Shown here piece by piece: positions 18,581 to 27,631 of a DNA stretch of 64,000 bases. A program made the translations under genes and the position numbers. The stretch comes from Chthonomonas sp. (GTDB taxonomy: Bacteria; Armatimonadota; Fimbriimonadia; Fimbriimonadales; Fimbriimonadaceae), in assembly GCA_016788585.1 (NCBI GenBank), contig JAEURP010000022.1:1-64000 (forward strand), written 5' to 3'. The notes beneath the pieces are model-generated. The model was given only the letters and a program-made list of their open reading frames with translations, did no database searches and was not told the DNA's origin. The number at the start of each line of letters is the position of its first letter. The first letter of the stretch is position 1.

Positions 18581-19654
18581 TTAGGAAATCGCTTGTGCAA
18601 GAAGCTCCGGAAAGGCGTCAGGAGTACACGCAAACGCGGGGATCCCTAGGTTTGCAAACTCCTGAGCCATGGCGTGATCGTATGCCGGCTCCCCCTCATC
18701 GCTAAGGGACAGGAGGCAAACAACCTTGACTCCCCTCTTCACCAACTGGTTAGTTCGCTCGATCATGCGTCCTTCCGAACCCCCTTCGAAGAGATCGGTC
18801 AGCAATACGAACAATGTGTCGTTGGGTTGATCGATGATTTGATTTGTATACTCGATCGCCTGGGCAATATCTGTTCCTCCGCCGAGCCGAGTAGCAAACA
18901 GGAGCTCAACAGGGTCATCTAAGTAGTCTGTGAGGTCTACCACGTCGGTGCTAAATGCAAAGGCGCGAAGATCTAGTGCCGGTAGAGACGCCAAGACCGA
19001 AGCATAAACTCCTCCATAGATCAGGCTCGTCGCCATGGATCCGCTTTGGTCCATTCCCAACACGACATTCCTGAGGGATCTCGCTCCGCGCGGCCAACGG
19101 TAGATCGACTCCACGATTAACTGGCGCTCCGGCTGAATGTGGCGTAGATTTAACCGAATGGTTCGATCAAAGTCAATCTTGCCAACTCCCGATTTCATGC
19201 GTTCAGAGCTCACCCTCCGGTGCCCAAGTCGCTGTTGAGTTGGAAACTGGATTCGATTAGCAATCTCAGAAACAACCAAACGCACAATTTCGCGGGCCGC
19301 CTCCCGAGCTTTTGGCGGCAACACACTACTTAGCGAAAGCAATGTCGCGGCAAGGTGGGGGTCGGGCTGAATCGCTCTCAGCGTCTCTGGCTCCAAAAGT
19401 AGCTGGCGAATTCCTAGCCTGTCGATAGCATCGCGTTGCATAACGCTGACCACCGAACTTGGAAAGTACGATCGGATGACTCCGAGCCATCTTGATACAT
19501 TGGGGTGGCTCGGGCCGAGCCCGCCCTTTCGCGGCGAATCGTACAAGGCCGCCAGGGTTCTTTCAACCATTTGGTCCACTCCTTTGGGCTCACCGAGCTC
19601 CGCCGCTTCCGGCCCAAGAAGGAGTCGCCAGCGCCTTAGCCTCTCTTGATTCAT
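18581..19654 (-). CDS. vWA-domain protein of a MoxR/DUF5682 five-gene system
   Basis: The first ~180 residues are the helical region typical of this group (NVSRWLGVIRSYFPSSVVSV, then QRDAIDRLGIRQLLLEPETL). A von Willebrand A domain follows, with the metal-binding DQSGSM near residue 200 and the conserved LGGGTDIAQAI and TLFVLLTDLFEGG strands. It ends IPAFACTPDAFPELLAQAI, as in its homologues. It is the last gene of the operon and its ATG overlaps the DUF5682 stop (ATGA). Known systems of this kind are proposed to assemble regulatory or conflict complexes around a MoxR ATPase; the exact function here is unknown. Confidence 0.88.
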   Translation of the reverse strand: MNQERLRRWRLLLGPEAAELGEPKGVDQMVERTLAALYDSPRKGGLGPSHPNVSRWLGVIRSYFPSSVVSVMQRDAIDRLGIRQLLLEPETLRAIQPDPHLAATLLSLSSVLPPKAREAAREIVRLVVSEIANRIQFPTQQRLGHRRVSSERMKSGVGKIDFDRTIRLNLRHIQPERQLIVESIYRWPRGARSLRNVVLGMDQSGSMATSLIYGGVYASVLASLPALDLRAFAFSTDVVDLTDYLDDPVELLFATRLGGGTDIAQAIEYTNQIIDQPNDTLFVLLTDLFEGGSEGRMIERTNQLVKRGVKVVCLLSLSDEGEPAYDHAMAQEFANLGIPAFACTPDAFPELLAQAIS

Positions 19655-21807
19655 CCGAGACCACCAAACAGCTCGTCGAGCGCGGAGTTCACCTTGTCGA
19701 GTCTTTCCTTGTCCATCTCGGTTTCCGCTTTTGCGGTCGCACCGTGGGCGACCCTCTGAGCGAGTTGGCGGCGTTCGGCCTTTGGAAATGCACTAAACGA
19801 TCGTCGCAGAAGCGGCAGTGATTCGTCAAAGACACGGTCATCGAGGCCAGTGACCCAATTGTCCAAAAGGTCAAAAAATGCTTGATTGTAAAGCAGAGCG
19901 GTTGCCGAATCCCCAAGGAAACCGTGGATCCAGGATGAAGACCACTCGTGGGAATTTCCAGGACTGAGTGCACGCGTAAAGGCCAAAGCTTGGTCTTCAA
20001 ATGAAGTCAATTGCAGGTCAGCGAGATGCCGCTCAAGTCGACCTGCGAGATGACCAGACAGCCCAGACAACTTGATTGTTTCTAATAGTGCTTTGCGCCA
20101 GCTTTCACTGGTAGTAGGTGGCAATAGGCCATCGATGGCCCCAGCAACTGGCGTAATTAGGGCTCCTAACCTCTCTCCCTCCTCTTCGTTCGTACCCACC
20201 GAAGCCCCTGGCAACCCAACTGTGGACCGCAACACGAATCGATCAAGAAGCCCAACCAATGGGCTTGCGTTAACTTCTCGCGCAGAGCCAATTCGAAGCA
20301 CCCAGGCAATGACTGCGATGCTCTCCAACATGCCCGGAACATCACTCGAGGCAGCACCAACTTGCTCCAACCTCTCAACGGCAGCAAGGGCAGCATTGGG
20401 AAGGTCCGCCAGCATTGAAACCTCGACTTTCTTGCTCAGTTCCGAGAGGCTACGCAACTCGTCTAATTCTTCAATTAGACGAGACTCGGTCGCTTCACGA
20501 ACAGTATTTCCGTACCGGCTTGCGTCGACCAGTCGCAAAGCTAGTTCTGGCGCCGGATCAAGCAACCATCGCTCACGAAATGTCCCCAATTGTCTTGGAT
20601 CTTCTAGTCGGGTGGCTAGAGGCACATCGATCGCGCTTAGCCTCATCAAGAAACGACTCCTCTCGAGATCTAGTGGCTTTCGGATGTCGAACTCGACTTC
20701 GCCCGACTTAATGAGTTTGAGCCGGCGAGTCTCGTGCTCATAGTCACGAACTAGAGGCACTGAGGGGAGATTCGGTGGGATGCTACCAATACGAGACCCC
20801 ACGACAAGTTCCTTGTGAATCAGTCGCAGAATCTCACCTCGTCCGTCTGCCATCACGGATTGTATGGCTTCCATTAGCTCGCCCAAGCCGGGTTCCCTTC
20901 TCTTTCGAATTGCGGACAGTAATTCGGCAAGTCGCGCGGCCTCAATGATGGATGCCGGGCTGGTGTCCATCTGTTCACTTCGTAGGACCTCCGCGGCCCT
21001 GGCAAGCCAACGCGTCGTCCGCTCAGCCGGTGGCGTCCGCCAGCGGTGCTCGTAATACGAAGGTGACAGAACGCCCGCCCCGTAGCCGCTTGCCCGAGTC
21101 AGGCGATCATAACTCCACGGGACCCAGCTCGCTTGAACTTCAACCCTTGGTAACCGCGCAACCAATTCCTCATCTACCGAGGCGGAGATGTCTTGCCAGC
21201 GTTCGACCGCGGGCAAGTGCCATGCGCCAACCACCACCGCGATACGTGACTTCCCCGCCTTAATCGCTTGGCGAATTCCAAGTCTCATGAACGCTTCCCG
21301 AAGCGCGTCAAACTCACCAATTGCTTCATCCCCACGCAACTCGCGGATTAGCTCGGAGACGGATTCAAAAAGCTCGCTGGAACCTTCGTGCGCCTCGATC
21401 TGATCATCCCACCAGAGCTCACCATCGAATGAGTCGAGCGCTTCTCCAATTAGTGCAAACGGATCAAAGGGGGGGCGATCTTCTGGCCAAGTTCGCGCAA
21501 AGAGATGCGCCGCTGGCATGTCGATGAAACGAACGACAGCTTGCCTTTTCAGAGCCCAGTTCAAGCCCACCCATTCCGGCGAGAATTCGGCAAACGGCGC
21601 AAACACAGACTTGGAAGGATCATCGCTTTTGTAAGCCACGGCAGCCACCGGAAGTTGCATCTGCTCATCCGACGCGCTCTCAATGGGCGTTTCGGGCAGG
21701 CCCTCTAGCAAGACGCAATTTGGCTCCCAAGCATCCAACACGCTCTGGAGGGCTCTGGCAGAGCCGGGCCCATGATGACGAATACCAAAGATCCGAACTT
21801 CGCTCAA
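19651..21807 (-). CDS. DUF5682 family protein
   Basis: The N-terminus RIFGIRHHGPGSARALQSVL and NCVLLEGLPE mark DUF5682, a ChaN/TraB-like putative hydrolase fold with a long helical C-terminal part. ALLREAF-type helices and AVVVGAWHLPAVERW, containing the conserved His, are present. At 718 residues it is normal. It starts with TTG sharing TTGA with the upstream MoxR stop. Its order between MoxR and the vWA gene is the standard one for this system. Confidence 0.85.
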   Translation of the reverse strand: MSEVRIFGIRHHGPGSARALQSVLDAWEPNCVLLEGLPETPIESASDEQMQLPVAAVAYKSDDPSKSVFAPFAEFSPEWVGLNWALKRQAVVRFIDMPAAHLFARTWPEDRPPFDPFALIGEALDSFDGELWWDDQIEAHEGSSELFESVSELIRELRGDEAIGEFDALREAFMRLGIRQAIKAGKSRIAVVVGAWHLPAVERWQDISASVDEELVARLPRVEVQASWVPWSYDRLTRASGYGAGVLSPSYYEHRWRTPPAERTTRWLARAAEVLRSEQMDTSPASIIEAARLAELLSAIRKRREPGLGELMEAIQSVMADGRGEILRLIHKELVVGSRIGSIPPNLPSVPLVRDYEHETRRLKLIKSGEVEFDIRKPLDLERSRFLMRLSAIDVPLATRLEDPRQLGTFRERWLLDPAPELALRLVDASRYGNTVREATESRLIEELDELRSLSELSKKVEVSMLADLPNAALAAVERLEQVGAASSDVPGMLESIAVIAWVLRIGSAREVNASPLVGLLDRFVLRSTVGLPGASVGTNEEEGERLGALITPVAGAIDGLLPPTTSESWRKALLETIKLSGLSGHLAGRLERHLADLQLTSFEDQALAFTRALSPGNSHEWSSSWIHGFLGDSATALLYNQAFFDLLDNWVTGLDDRVFDESLPLLRRSFSAFPKAERRQLAQRVAHGATAKAETEMDKERLDKVNSALDELFGGLG

Positions 21808-22871
21808 ACGAGTTCCCGGCAGCTCAGGTACAGGTCTTGCCAGCCTTCCCGCTTTTTGGCGACGGTCTCCAAATACTCGCGAAAAGCTTCAGTATCGGGT
21901 TGCGGATCCCGAACAATGGCGCCAACGAGGCCCGGGGCGACTTCTTTGGCCGACAGGGTGCCACTACCAAAGTGGGCCGCCAACGCCATCCCTTGGTTCA
22001 CGGCGGCAATCGCTTCTGCCGTACTTAAGGTCGCACTCGGAGACTTTAGCGAGACCTTGCCATCGTCCGTTTGACCTTGTCGGAGTTCACGGAAAACTGT
22101 CACGAGACGCCGGATCTCGCTCAGGTCGGATGCCAACTCTGGAAGTTCGAGCGAATGGCCAATTTCATTGGCCCGCTTTTGAACGATGGCGACCTCTTCT
22201 TCCAGAGTTGTTGGGAGCGGAAGGATGACCGTGTTGAATCGACGCCGTAATGCGCTTGAAAGCTCATTTACACCCTTGTCACGAGTGTTCGAGGTAGCAA
22301 TAACATTAAAGCCCTTGATGGCTTGTACCTCTTGATTCAGTTCAGGAATTGGAATTGCCTTCTCGCTAAGGACGGTAATCAGAGCATCTTGAACATCGCT
22401 CGGCATTCGGGTTAGCTCTTCTATTCGCACGATCTTCCCATCGCGCATGCCTCGGATCACAGGTGAAGGCACCAAAGCCATTTCGCTCGGCCCTTCATTT
22501 ATGAGCCGAGCATAGTTCCAACCATATCGAATCGCGGATTCCTCAGTTCCAGCCGTCCCCTGAATAAGGAGAGTTGAGTCACCAGAGATCGCAGCGGCAA
22601 GATGTTCCGAGAGCCATGTTTTCGCCGTTCCCGGTAAACCCAGTAGTAGAAGCGCCCGATCCGTCGCGAGGGTCGCTACGGCAACTTCGACCAGACGACG
22701 ATCACCAATGTACTTTGCCGTGACGCCTTCGGCGCCCAAGATGTAGTCGGCCACCGCCCATGGACTCAGGCGCCAGTTAGGCGGACGAGGTCGCCGGTCA
22801 GTCTCGGCGAGAGCGGCGAGCTCTTTGTGAAACTGCTCCTCTGCGTGGAGCCGAAGGTGTTGCTTGTTCAA
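21804..22871 (-). CDS. MoxR-type AAA+ ATPase
   Basis: AAA+ chaperone-like ATPase. Walker A GLPGTAKTW is near residue 80, with Walker B/sensor segments IVRIEELTRMPSDVQDALIT and FNVIATSNTRDKGVNELSSA, and the arginine-finger region ALRRRFNTVILPLP. Homologues start near LRLHAEEQFHKELAAL. I therefore choose TTG 22871, which forms the same TTGA stop/start overlap with the DUF5691 gene that occurs elsewhere in the window, over a GTG at 22931 that would overlap the upstream gene by 64 bp. The product is 355 residues. Confidence 0.87.
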   Translation of the reverse strand: MNKQHLRLHAEEQFHKELAALAETDRRPRPPNWRLSPWAVADYILGAEGVTAKYIGDRRLVEVAVATLATDRALLLLGLPGTAKTWLSEHLAAAISGDSTLLIQGTAGTEESAIRYGWNYARLINEGPSEMALVPSPVIRGMRDGKIVRIEELTRMPSDVQDALITVLSEKAIPIPELNQEVQAIKGFNVIATSNTRDKGVNELSSALRRRFNTVILPLPTTLEEEVAIVQKRANEIGHSLELPELASDLSEIRRLVTVFRELRQGQTDDGKVSLKSPSATLSTAEAIAAVNQGMALAAHFGSGTLSAKEVAPGLVGAIVRDPQPDTEAFREYLETVAKKREGWQDLYLSCRELV

Positions 22872-23647
22872 GTGTCCAATGAATCCAGAAATCGGTGCAA
22901 TCGTCGCCGCACGGCGAGGATTGGGAACCACGCCTTTATTATAGGGTGGCTGGCGGCGGCTTGGGATTCGTGCAAGATGATTTCAGCTTCGTCGAGAGTG
23001 CCGGGGTGAATCGATGCGGCAACCTTTGCGGCACTTGCGCGCCAAAACTGCGCAGGCGGCCCCGCCCGGTGAAACTGAAACGAGACTTCACCGAGGACCC
23101 ACCGTGAAAACTCCACCGACCAATCGAAATGCTCCGAAAGCAGGCGCGGTAATTGACCCTCTTCATAACTGGTTGGTAGCTTCAAGCGTTTCAGTAGCTC
23201 TTCCTCTCGCGCCCCCACCGACAGGTTGTCAGCTAAGGGATCGGCCTTTTTTTGCGCCCGCGACAGGTTCTGCATCCAATCTGAATTTTGGCTAGCGAGC
23301 CACATGCCTTTTTCGCCCAGAAGTGGCAAAATTTGGGCCGGACTCTTTCCAACAATTGTCAGCATCTCAGGCAACGACCCATAAGGAAGAGGAAGGCTCC
23401 GGCGACCCAATTCCGCAAAGAGCTCATCCAGAGTAGCGGGAAAATCGCGAATCATCAGGCGGATGAGCGGGGCGATGGCCTCGGAATTGGGCGCGGGTGA
23501 GCTTGGAGCATGCTTTAGCACCTCTGCACCTTTCGTGTGCTTGGCGGCGGCTCGCCGCCGAAGGCCCAATCGACCGGCATGCCGAAGCAGAACTGCCGGG
23601 TCAGCCGAACCGCGGGCTGCCTCAACCATGACTTCATTCCAAGTCAT
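22868..23647 (-). CDS. DUF5691 family protein, compact form
   Basis: The N-terminus DPAVLLRHAGRLGLRRRAA and the helical repeats PLIRLMIRDFPATLDELF, LPEMLTIVGKSPAQILPLLG and MWLASQNSDWM match DUF5691, a HEAT-like helical protein found only beside MoxR/DUF5682 genes. It has 259 residues whereas members I recall are about 400-500, so much of the middle helical region appears to be missing. ATGA overlaps the upstream gene. It is probably a scaffold subunit; this is inferred from context. Confidence 0.7.
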   Translation of the reverse strand: MTWNEVMVEAARGSADPAVLLRHAGRLGLRRRAAAKHTKGAEVLKHAPSSPAPNSEAIAPLIRLMIRDFPATLDELFAELGRRSLPLPYGSLPEMLTIVGKSPAQILPLLGEKGMWLASQNSDWMQNLSRAQKKADPLADNLSVGAREEELLKRLKLPTSYEEGQLPRLLSEHFDWSVEFSRWVLGEVSFQFHRAGPPAQFWRASAAKVAASIHPGTLDEAEIILHESQAAASHPIIKAWFPILAVRRRLHRFLDSLDT

Positions 23648-24561
23648 AAGGGGAAGAACCCTCCATCTGTCGAGACCGCGGTGGGCATGAACCTATCGCC
23701 GTTCCATTCACCAAATAGGACCATTTCGGGTGAACCTAGGTAGGCCGCAACCCGCCAACCCATCGACGCATCGATCGGAAACCAATTGCCTTCATCATCT
23801 TGGGCAAGCCAACGATTATCGTCTCGAGACAGTGATTGAATTGCCACACCTCCCCCCAATCCCTCAGCCCATGGAAATCGTGCCAGTAGTTCCGCCCACC
23901 TCGTCGCCAAGTCGCCAAACGTGGCCGCCGGAGGAGTGGCAAATGCCGTGTACTCCTGAGATAGGAACGTCGCCCGAGTTTGGGCCGAACCAGGATAGAG
24001 AGCCACCGTTCCAGTGTAGGCCGCACCCAAAGCGTAGTTGGTGTCGAACTCCTGAGTGGCGATTCGATACTGCTGCAGACATATCCACTGACGCGCCTCC
24101 CTTCCCCACAGCCAAGACTGCCGAACGAAGAATCGTTGCTCTCTGAAGTTTCGCTGAACAGCTAGGTCCCACGTGTCCGTAATGCCGTGCAATTGCCCGA
24201 GTTGGCGACGATCAACCGTGATCCCGGCCGTCCGCAGAACTTCCTCACGAAGGAGCTCCGGCAAGCTATCTCGCCTCTCAAAGCTCTCTAAGAGTAGGTA
24301 GAGCAGTCCTGCCTCGGCCACAAATCGGTCTTGCCAATGGTCGCTTGAGTCGATGGTTTCTGCAAGAAGCCAGAATCTTCGCGCAAAGCCTGCGGCTTGG
24401 GAATCGACCATGCGTTGCTCGATCTCTTTGAATCCAGATAGGGCCTTCTTGGCCCCGATTCCCGATCGAAACAGCGTTTCCAGCCACGCCTTACCCGCGG
24501 CGGCGCCAGCGTCGATATTGCGTAGCCGCTTCAAACGGGATGGGGACTCTGCTGAAGCCAT
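23644..24561 (-). CDS. SWIM-protein C-terminal region without a SWIM zinc finger
   Basis: First gene of the MoxR operon, 305 residues. Its body (IEQRMVDSQAAGFARRFWLL, WQDRFVAEAGLLYLLLESFE, then SWLWGREARQWICLQQY and GTVALYPGSAQTRATF) matches the region that follows the SWIM zinc finger in the first protein of these systems. The CxC...CxH finger itself is absent: the start is about 40 residues before the homologous body and contains no cysteine. Only 26 bp separate it from the divergent amidase gene, so no finger is encoded upstream. Confidence 0.65.
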   Translation of the reverse strand: MASAESPSRLKRLRNIDAGAAAGKAWLETLFRSGIGAKKALSGFKEIEQRMVDSQAAGFARRFWLLAETIDSSDHWQDRFVAEAGLLYLLLESFERRDSLPELLREEVLRTAGITVDRRQLGQLHGITDTWDLAVQRNFREQRFFVRQSWLWGREARQWICLQQYRIATQEFDTNYALGAAYTGTVALYPGSAQTRATFLSQEYTAFATPPAATFGDLATRWAELLARFPWAEGLGGGVAIQSLSRDDNRWLAQDDEGNWFPIDASMGWRVAAYLGSPEMVLFGEWNGDRFMPTAVSTDGGFFPL

Positions 24562-24576
24562 CTTTGCTAGTTTGGC

Positions 24577-24582
24577 TAAACT
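24577..24582 (+). promoter_or_regulatory. -10-like hexamer TAAACT before the amidase gene
   Basis: TAAACT ends 5 nt before ATG 24588 and there is no ribosome-binding site, suggesting a leaderless transcript. It lies in the 26-bp gap shared with the divergent MoxR operon. Confidence 0.45.
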
Positions 24583-24587
24583 AGGCT

Positions 24588-25442
24588 ATGCGATACCAGG
24601 TGGCCGTAGCCCAATTCGCTCCTAAGAAGGCGGAACTCGAGGCCAACCTTGCCCGCATTGCTGAGATTGTTCTTCAGGCGGAAAAAGAAGGCGCTGAGCT
24701 CGTGGTCTTTGCGGAGGCCGCGACAAGCGGATATTTTCTTGAAGGCGGTGTGCTCGAATGCTCACTTTCTTCGCAAGACCTCGCGAGCCGACTCCATCAA
24801 CACTTAGGGCCCCTGATGCGGCCCATGGACATCGTGGTGGGCTTCTACGAAAATGACCAAGGGACGCTCTACAATTCCGCAGCCTATTTGGAAGCAAGTC
24901 CGAATGGCGTTAAGGTAATTCAGATTTATCACAAGTTCTTCTTGCCAACTTACGGCGTTTTTGACGAGGAGCGATTTGTGAGTTCGGGAACCGATCTCGC
25001 AGTTTTTGATACGCGGCTCGGTCGGGTTGCGCTGTTGATCTGCGAGGATATCTGGCACTCAGTCCTTCCAACAATTTGCGCCATTCGCGGTGCCCAAGTG
25101 TTAATCGTTCCCAGCGCGACGCCGTCCCGCGGATTCGCATCTGAAACACCCGGGAACATCGAGCGGTACGAGCGACTGCTCAAGGGTATTGCCGAGGAGC
25201 ACAGCTTGTATTGTGTACACGCTGCGCTCAACGGGTTCGAAGGCGGCAAGGGCTTTGTTGGCATGGGGTCGGTTGTAAACAGCCAGGGAGAAATGATCGC
25301 GAGGTCCCCCATGATGGAGGATCACTTACTCTTGGCCACGATCGATCTTAACACCGTCGCGGTTTCTCGCTCCAATTCACCTCTTCTCACTGACTTACAA
25401 CAGCGGTGGAAATCTATTGTTCATCTGGCCGATCAGAGTTGA
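24588..25442 (+). CDS. Carbon-nitrogen hydrolase (nitrilase superfamily amidase)
   Basis: Cytoplasmic amidase of the nitrilase fold. The Glu-Lys-Cys triad is Glu43 (VVFAEAATSGY), Lys116 (YHKFFLPTYGVFDE) and Cys152 (VALLICEDIWHS). The 'PTYGVFDE' segment and overall layout are like the glutaminase half of glutamine-dependent NAD synthetases and related amidases, but no synthetase domain follows. The length of 284 residues is normal for a stand-alone enzyme; the substrate is unknown. Its 3' end overlaps the convergent helicase gene by 10 bp. Confidence 0.85.
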   Translation: MRYQVAVAQFAPKKAELEANLARIAEIVLQAEKEGAELVVFAEAATSGYFLEGGVLECSLSSQDLASRLHQHLGPLMRPMDIVVGFYENDQGTLYNSAAYLEASPNGVKVIQIYHKFFLPTYGVFDEERFVSSGTDLAVFDTRLGRVALLICEDIWHSVLPTICAIRGAQVLIVPSATPSRGFASETPGNIERYERLLKGIAEEHSLYCVHAALNGFEGGKGFVGMGSVVNSQGEMIARSPMMEDHLLLATIDLNTVAVSRSNSPLLTDLQQRWKSIVHLADQS

Positions 25443-27631
25443 CCAGGGTGAGCGGCACCGCCGATGTGGATTTTCCACTTGCTTTTAGGGTTGCCTAAGC
25501 GCATGGTGTTGGCGATGCGTGATCCAAGCCCTTCGCCCGGGTCAGTGCAAAGCATGAGGAAATCGGCCGCTCTGGTAAAGGCCACGTAAAGCACCCTTTG
25601 TTCTTCATCGGCTTCGCTTTGTTGCCTCTGCTTCTTTGCGTACTGATAGGCTTCTGAGGCAACCTTTCCGTAGTTTGTGTACACCAACCCGGATTCTTGG
25701 TCAACGAGCACGCCGGTCACCATCTTTGGCTTATAGGACAAGGTCGGTACGATGACCACCGGGAATTCAAGTCCCTTTGCCTTGTGCATTGTCATGATCT
25801 TGACCGTGTCTTCGTTGTCATCCACCGCGGGCGCATCGCCTTCTCGGTTTGACATGCGCTGGATCATCCTAATTTTCTCGGCGAACTGAGCCGGGCCAAG
25901 TTCACGGTCTTCAACGGCGAGTTCCAAGAGCTTTCTTGTGTTGGCAATAGACTGTCGCGCATTTGGTTGCCTGGCAATGCGTTCAAGGTAGGTCGAGCTA
26001 CGGAAGACTTCGCTTAGCACTTCCCACGCAGTCAGCCGGTCGGCGTACTTGCGCAAGGGGTCGAACCATTCAAGGAACTGGTTCAGTTTGATTTGGTCTT
26101 CGGGGTTGGAGAGCTCTACCTTGCTCAGTTCCCACACCAGGATCTTGCGACCCTTTTGGGCTGGCTTCGCTAACTCGACTATGGAGTCGAGGGAGAGCCC
26201 AACGATTGGTGAATGCAGAAGCGAGAGGACAGTGAGATTGGATTCGGGATTGGCGAGTGCGTCAAGTAGATTAGCCAAGTCGCGAACGTGCATACGACTG
26301 TAATAACCAACGGCTCCACCCAGAACTCGACTCTGAATGCCGACCTTGGCCAGTCGCTCGGGAAGCTGCCGCGCATGAAAATCTGTACGGACGAGAATCG
26401 CAATCTCTCCCGGCTTGAATCCGGCCTCAAGAGCGCTCTGAACCATTTCGACGCCAACGCTCTTGTCGTACTTGTTGGCTTGCCAAATTTGAACCTCGCC
26501 AGGCTGATTCCTCTTGGGTTCCATTGCCGAATAGCGATTTTTCCACCAATTGGTGAATAGTTCATCAACGAAATCCAGCACAGCACCGGAGGAGCGATAA
26601 TTGCCACTAAGACGCATGGTTTCCGTCTCTTCGGCTCGCGCGACGAACCGCTTGTAGTCGGCCTGACGAAATCCATAAATGCTCTGTTGAGGGTCACCAA
26701 CGAGCATCTCAATGCCTATTTGAAGAGAAGTCAGAAGCCGATATTGCAGCGGGTTCAGGTCTTGCGCTTCGTCAACAAGGACTACCTTGTACTGCCTTCG
26801 CGCTCGCGCTGCGACTTCGGCGTTGGTCTCGACGAGGTTGACAGCGCGGCGCTCAAGTTCGGCAAAGTCAAACGCTTGGCGCGCAGCCATCTCGTCTTCA
26901 AATCGCCGCCAAACGCCTAACGAAAGCTGCATGAGGGCGCAAGTGTGGTCAAGGTCCTCGGCGCTCGCGTCTAACCCATCTACAATTTGCTGCTTCTTTC
27001 GGTCGTCGTCGGGGATGCTCTTTTCAATCGCGGCACGAAGCGAACTCGGATCTTGATAGATTTCTGCTAGTTCACCTCGCGTGATGTTTGAGCCACGGAG
27101 CTTGTTCAGGACGTCATGAACGTCCTCGGCTATCTGCTCCTCAAGTGCGCCCTCTCCACGCCACTTTATCAGCGCAGATCGCAAGTGAATTAGGTTCGAG
27201 ACGAGCAGATTATCGGAGGATTCGACGAGTTCGTACAGCAAGCCACGGTGCATCAGGCTACCGACCATGCTCCCTTCCATGACCTCAAACTTGGGATCAA
27301 TACCGGCCGCCACCGCATTCTCGCGCAAGAGCCGCTCACAGAAACTGTGAATAGTCTGAATCGGGCCCGTCTCAGCGATCTGCGCCTCGTCGGCCATGTG
27401 GCTGGAGAGGAGTTCCTTCACGATGCGACGCTTCATCTGCGTTGCCGCTTTACGTGTAAAGGTGATTGTAAGAATCTGGTCCGGGCGCATCCCGTCCTGG
27501 GTGACATGCCGAAGATAGCGCGCCACGAGAGTTCGCGTCTTACCGGAGCCCGCAGCCGCTAGGACGGTTAGCTGAGCCGAGTCGGAGTCTACGACCGCTT
27601 GCTGCTCAGGGGTTAGGTTCGTGTTCTCCAT
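25433..27631 (-). CDS. UvrD/AddA-like superfamily 1 DNA helicase lacking a nuclease domain
   Basis: ATP-dependent 3'-5' helicase of 732 residues. Motifs seen: Q-motif LTPEQQAVVDSD; Walker A LAAAGSGKTRTL (~residue 28); Ia TITFTRKAA; II VVLVDEAQDLNPLQ; III EMLVGDPQQSIYGFRQAD; V MTMHKAKGLEFPVV; VI RVLYVAFTRAADFLML. The protein stops shortly after motif VI, without the RecB-type nuclease domain of AddA. The chosen ATG (MENTNLTPEQ) overlaps the upstream AddB-like gene by 26 bp; the ORF extends further upstream, but that part has no family similarity. Together the pair resembles AddAB, which processes broken DNA ends. Confidence 0.88.
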   Translation of the reverse strand: MENTNLTPEQQAVVDSDSAQLTVLAAAGSGKTRTLVARYLRHVTQDGMRPDQILTITFTRKAATQMKRRIVKELLSSHMADEAQIAETGPIQTIHSFCERLLRENAVAAGIDPKFEVMEGSMVGSLMHRGLLYELVESSDNLLVSNLIHLRSALIKWRGEGALEEQIAEDVHDVLNKLRGSNITRGELAEIYQDPSSLRAAIEKSIPDDDRKKQQIVDGLDASAEDLDHTCALMQLSLGVWRRFEDEMAARQAFDFAELERRAVNLVETNAEVAARARRQYKVVLVDEAQDLNPLQYRLLTSLQIGIEMLVGDPQQSIYGFRQADYKRFVARAEETETMRLSGNYRSSGAVLDFVDELFTNWWKNRYSAMEPKRNQPGEVQIWQANKYDKSVGVEMVQSALEAGFKPGEIAILVRTDFHARQLPERLAKVGIQSRVLGGAVGYYSRMHVRDLANLLDALANPESNLTVLSLLHSPIVGLSLDSIVELAKPAQKGRKILVWELSKVELSNPEDQIKLNQFLEWFDPLRKYADRLTAWEVLSEVFRSSTYLERIARQPNARQSIANTRKLLELAVEDRELGPAQFAEKIRMIQRMSNREGDAPAVDDNEDTVKIMTMHKAKGLEFPVVIVPTLSYKPKMVTGVLVDQESGLVYTNYGKVASEAYQYAKKQRQQSEADEEQRVLYVAFTRAADFLMLCTDPGEGLGSRIANTMRLGNPKSKWKIHIGGAAHPGQL

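Noticed and set aside
18581-24561. Phage defence system such as CBASS or BREX
   Set aside because: The gene set matches MoxR/vWA/DUF5682; no cyclase, nuclease effector, methylase or other defence core is present.
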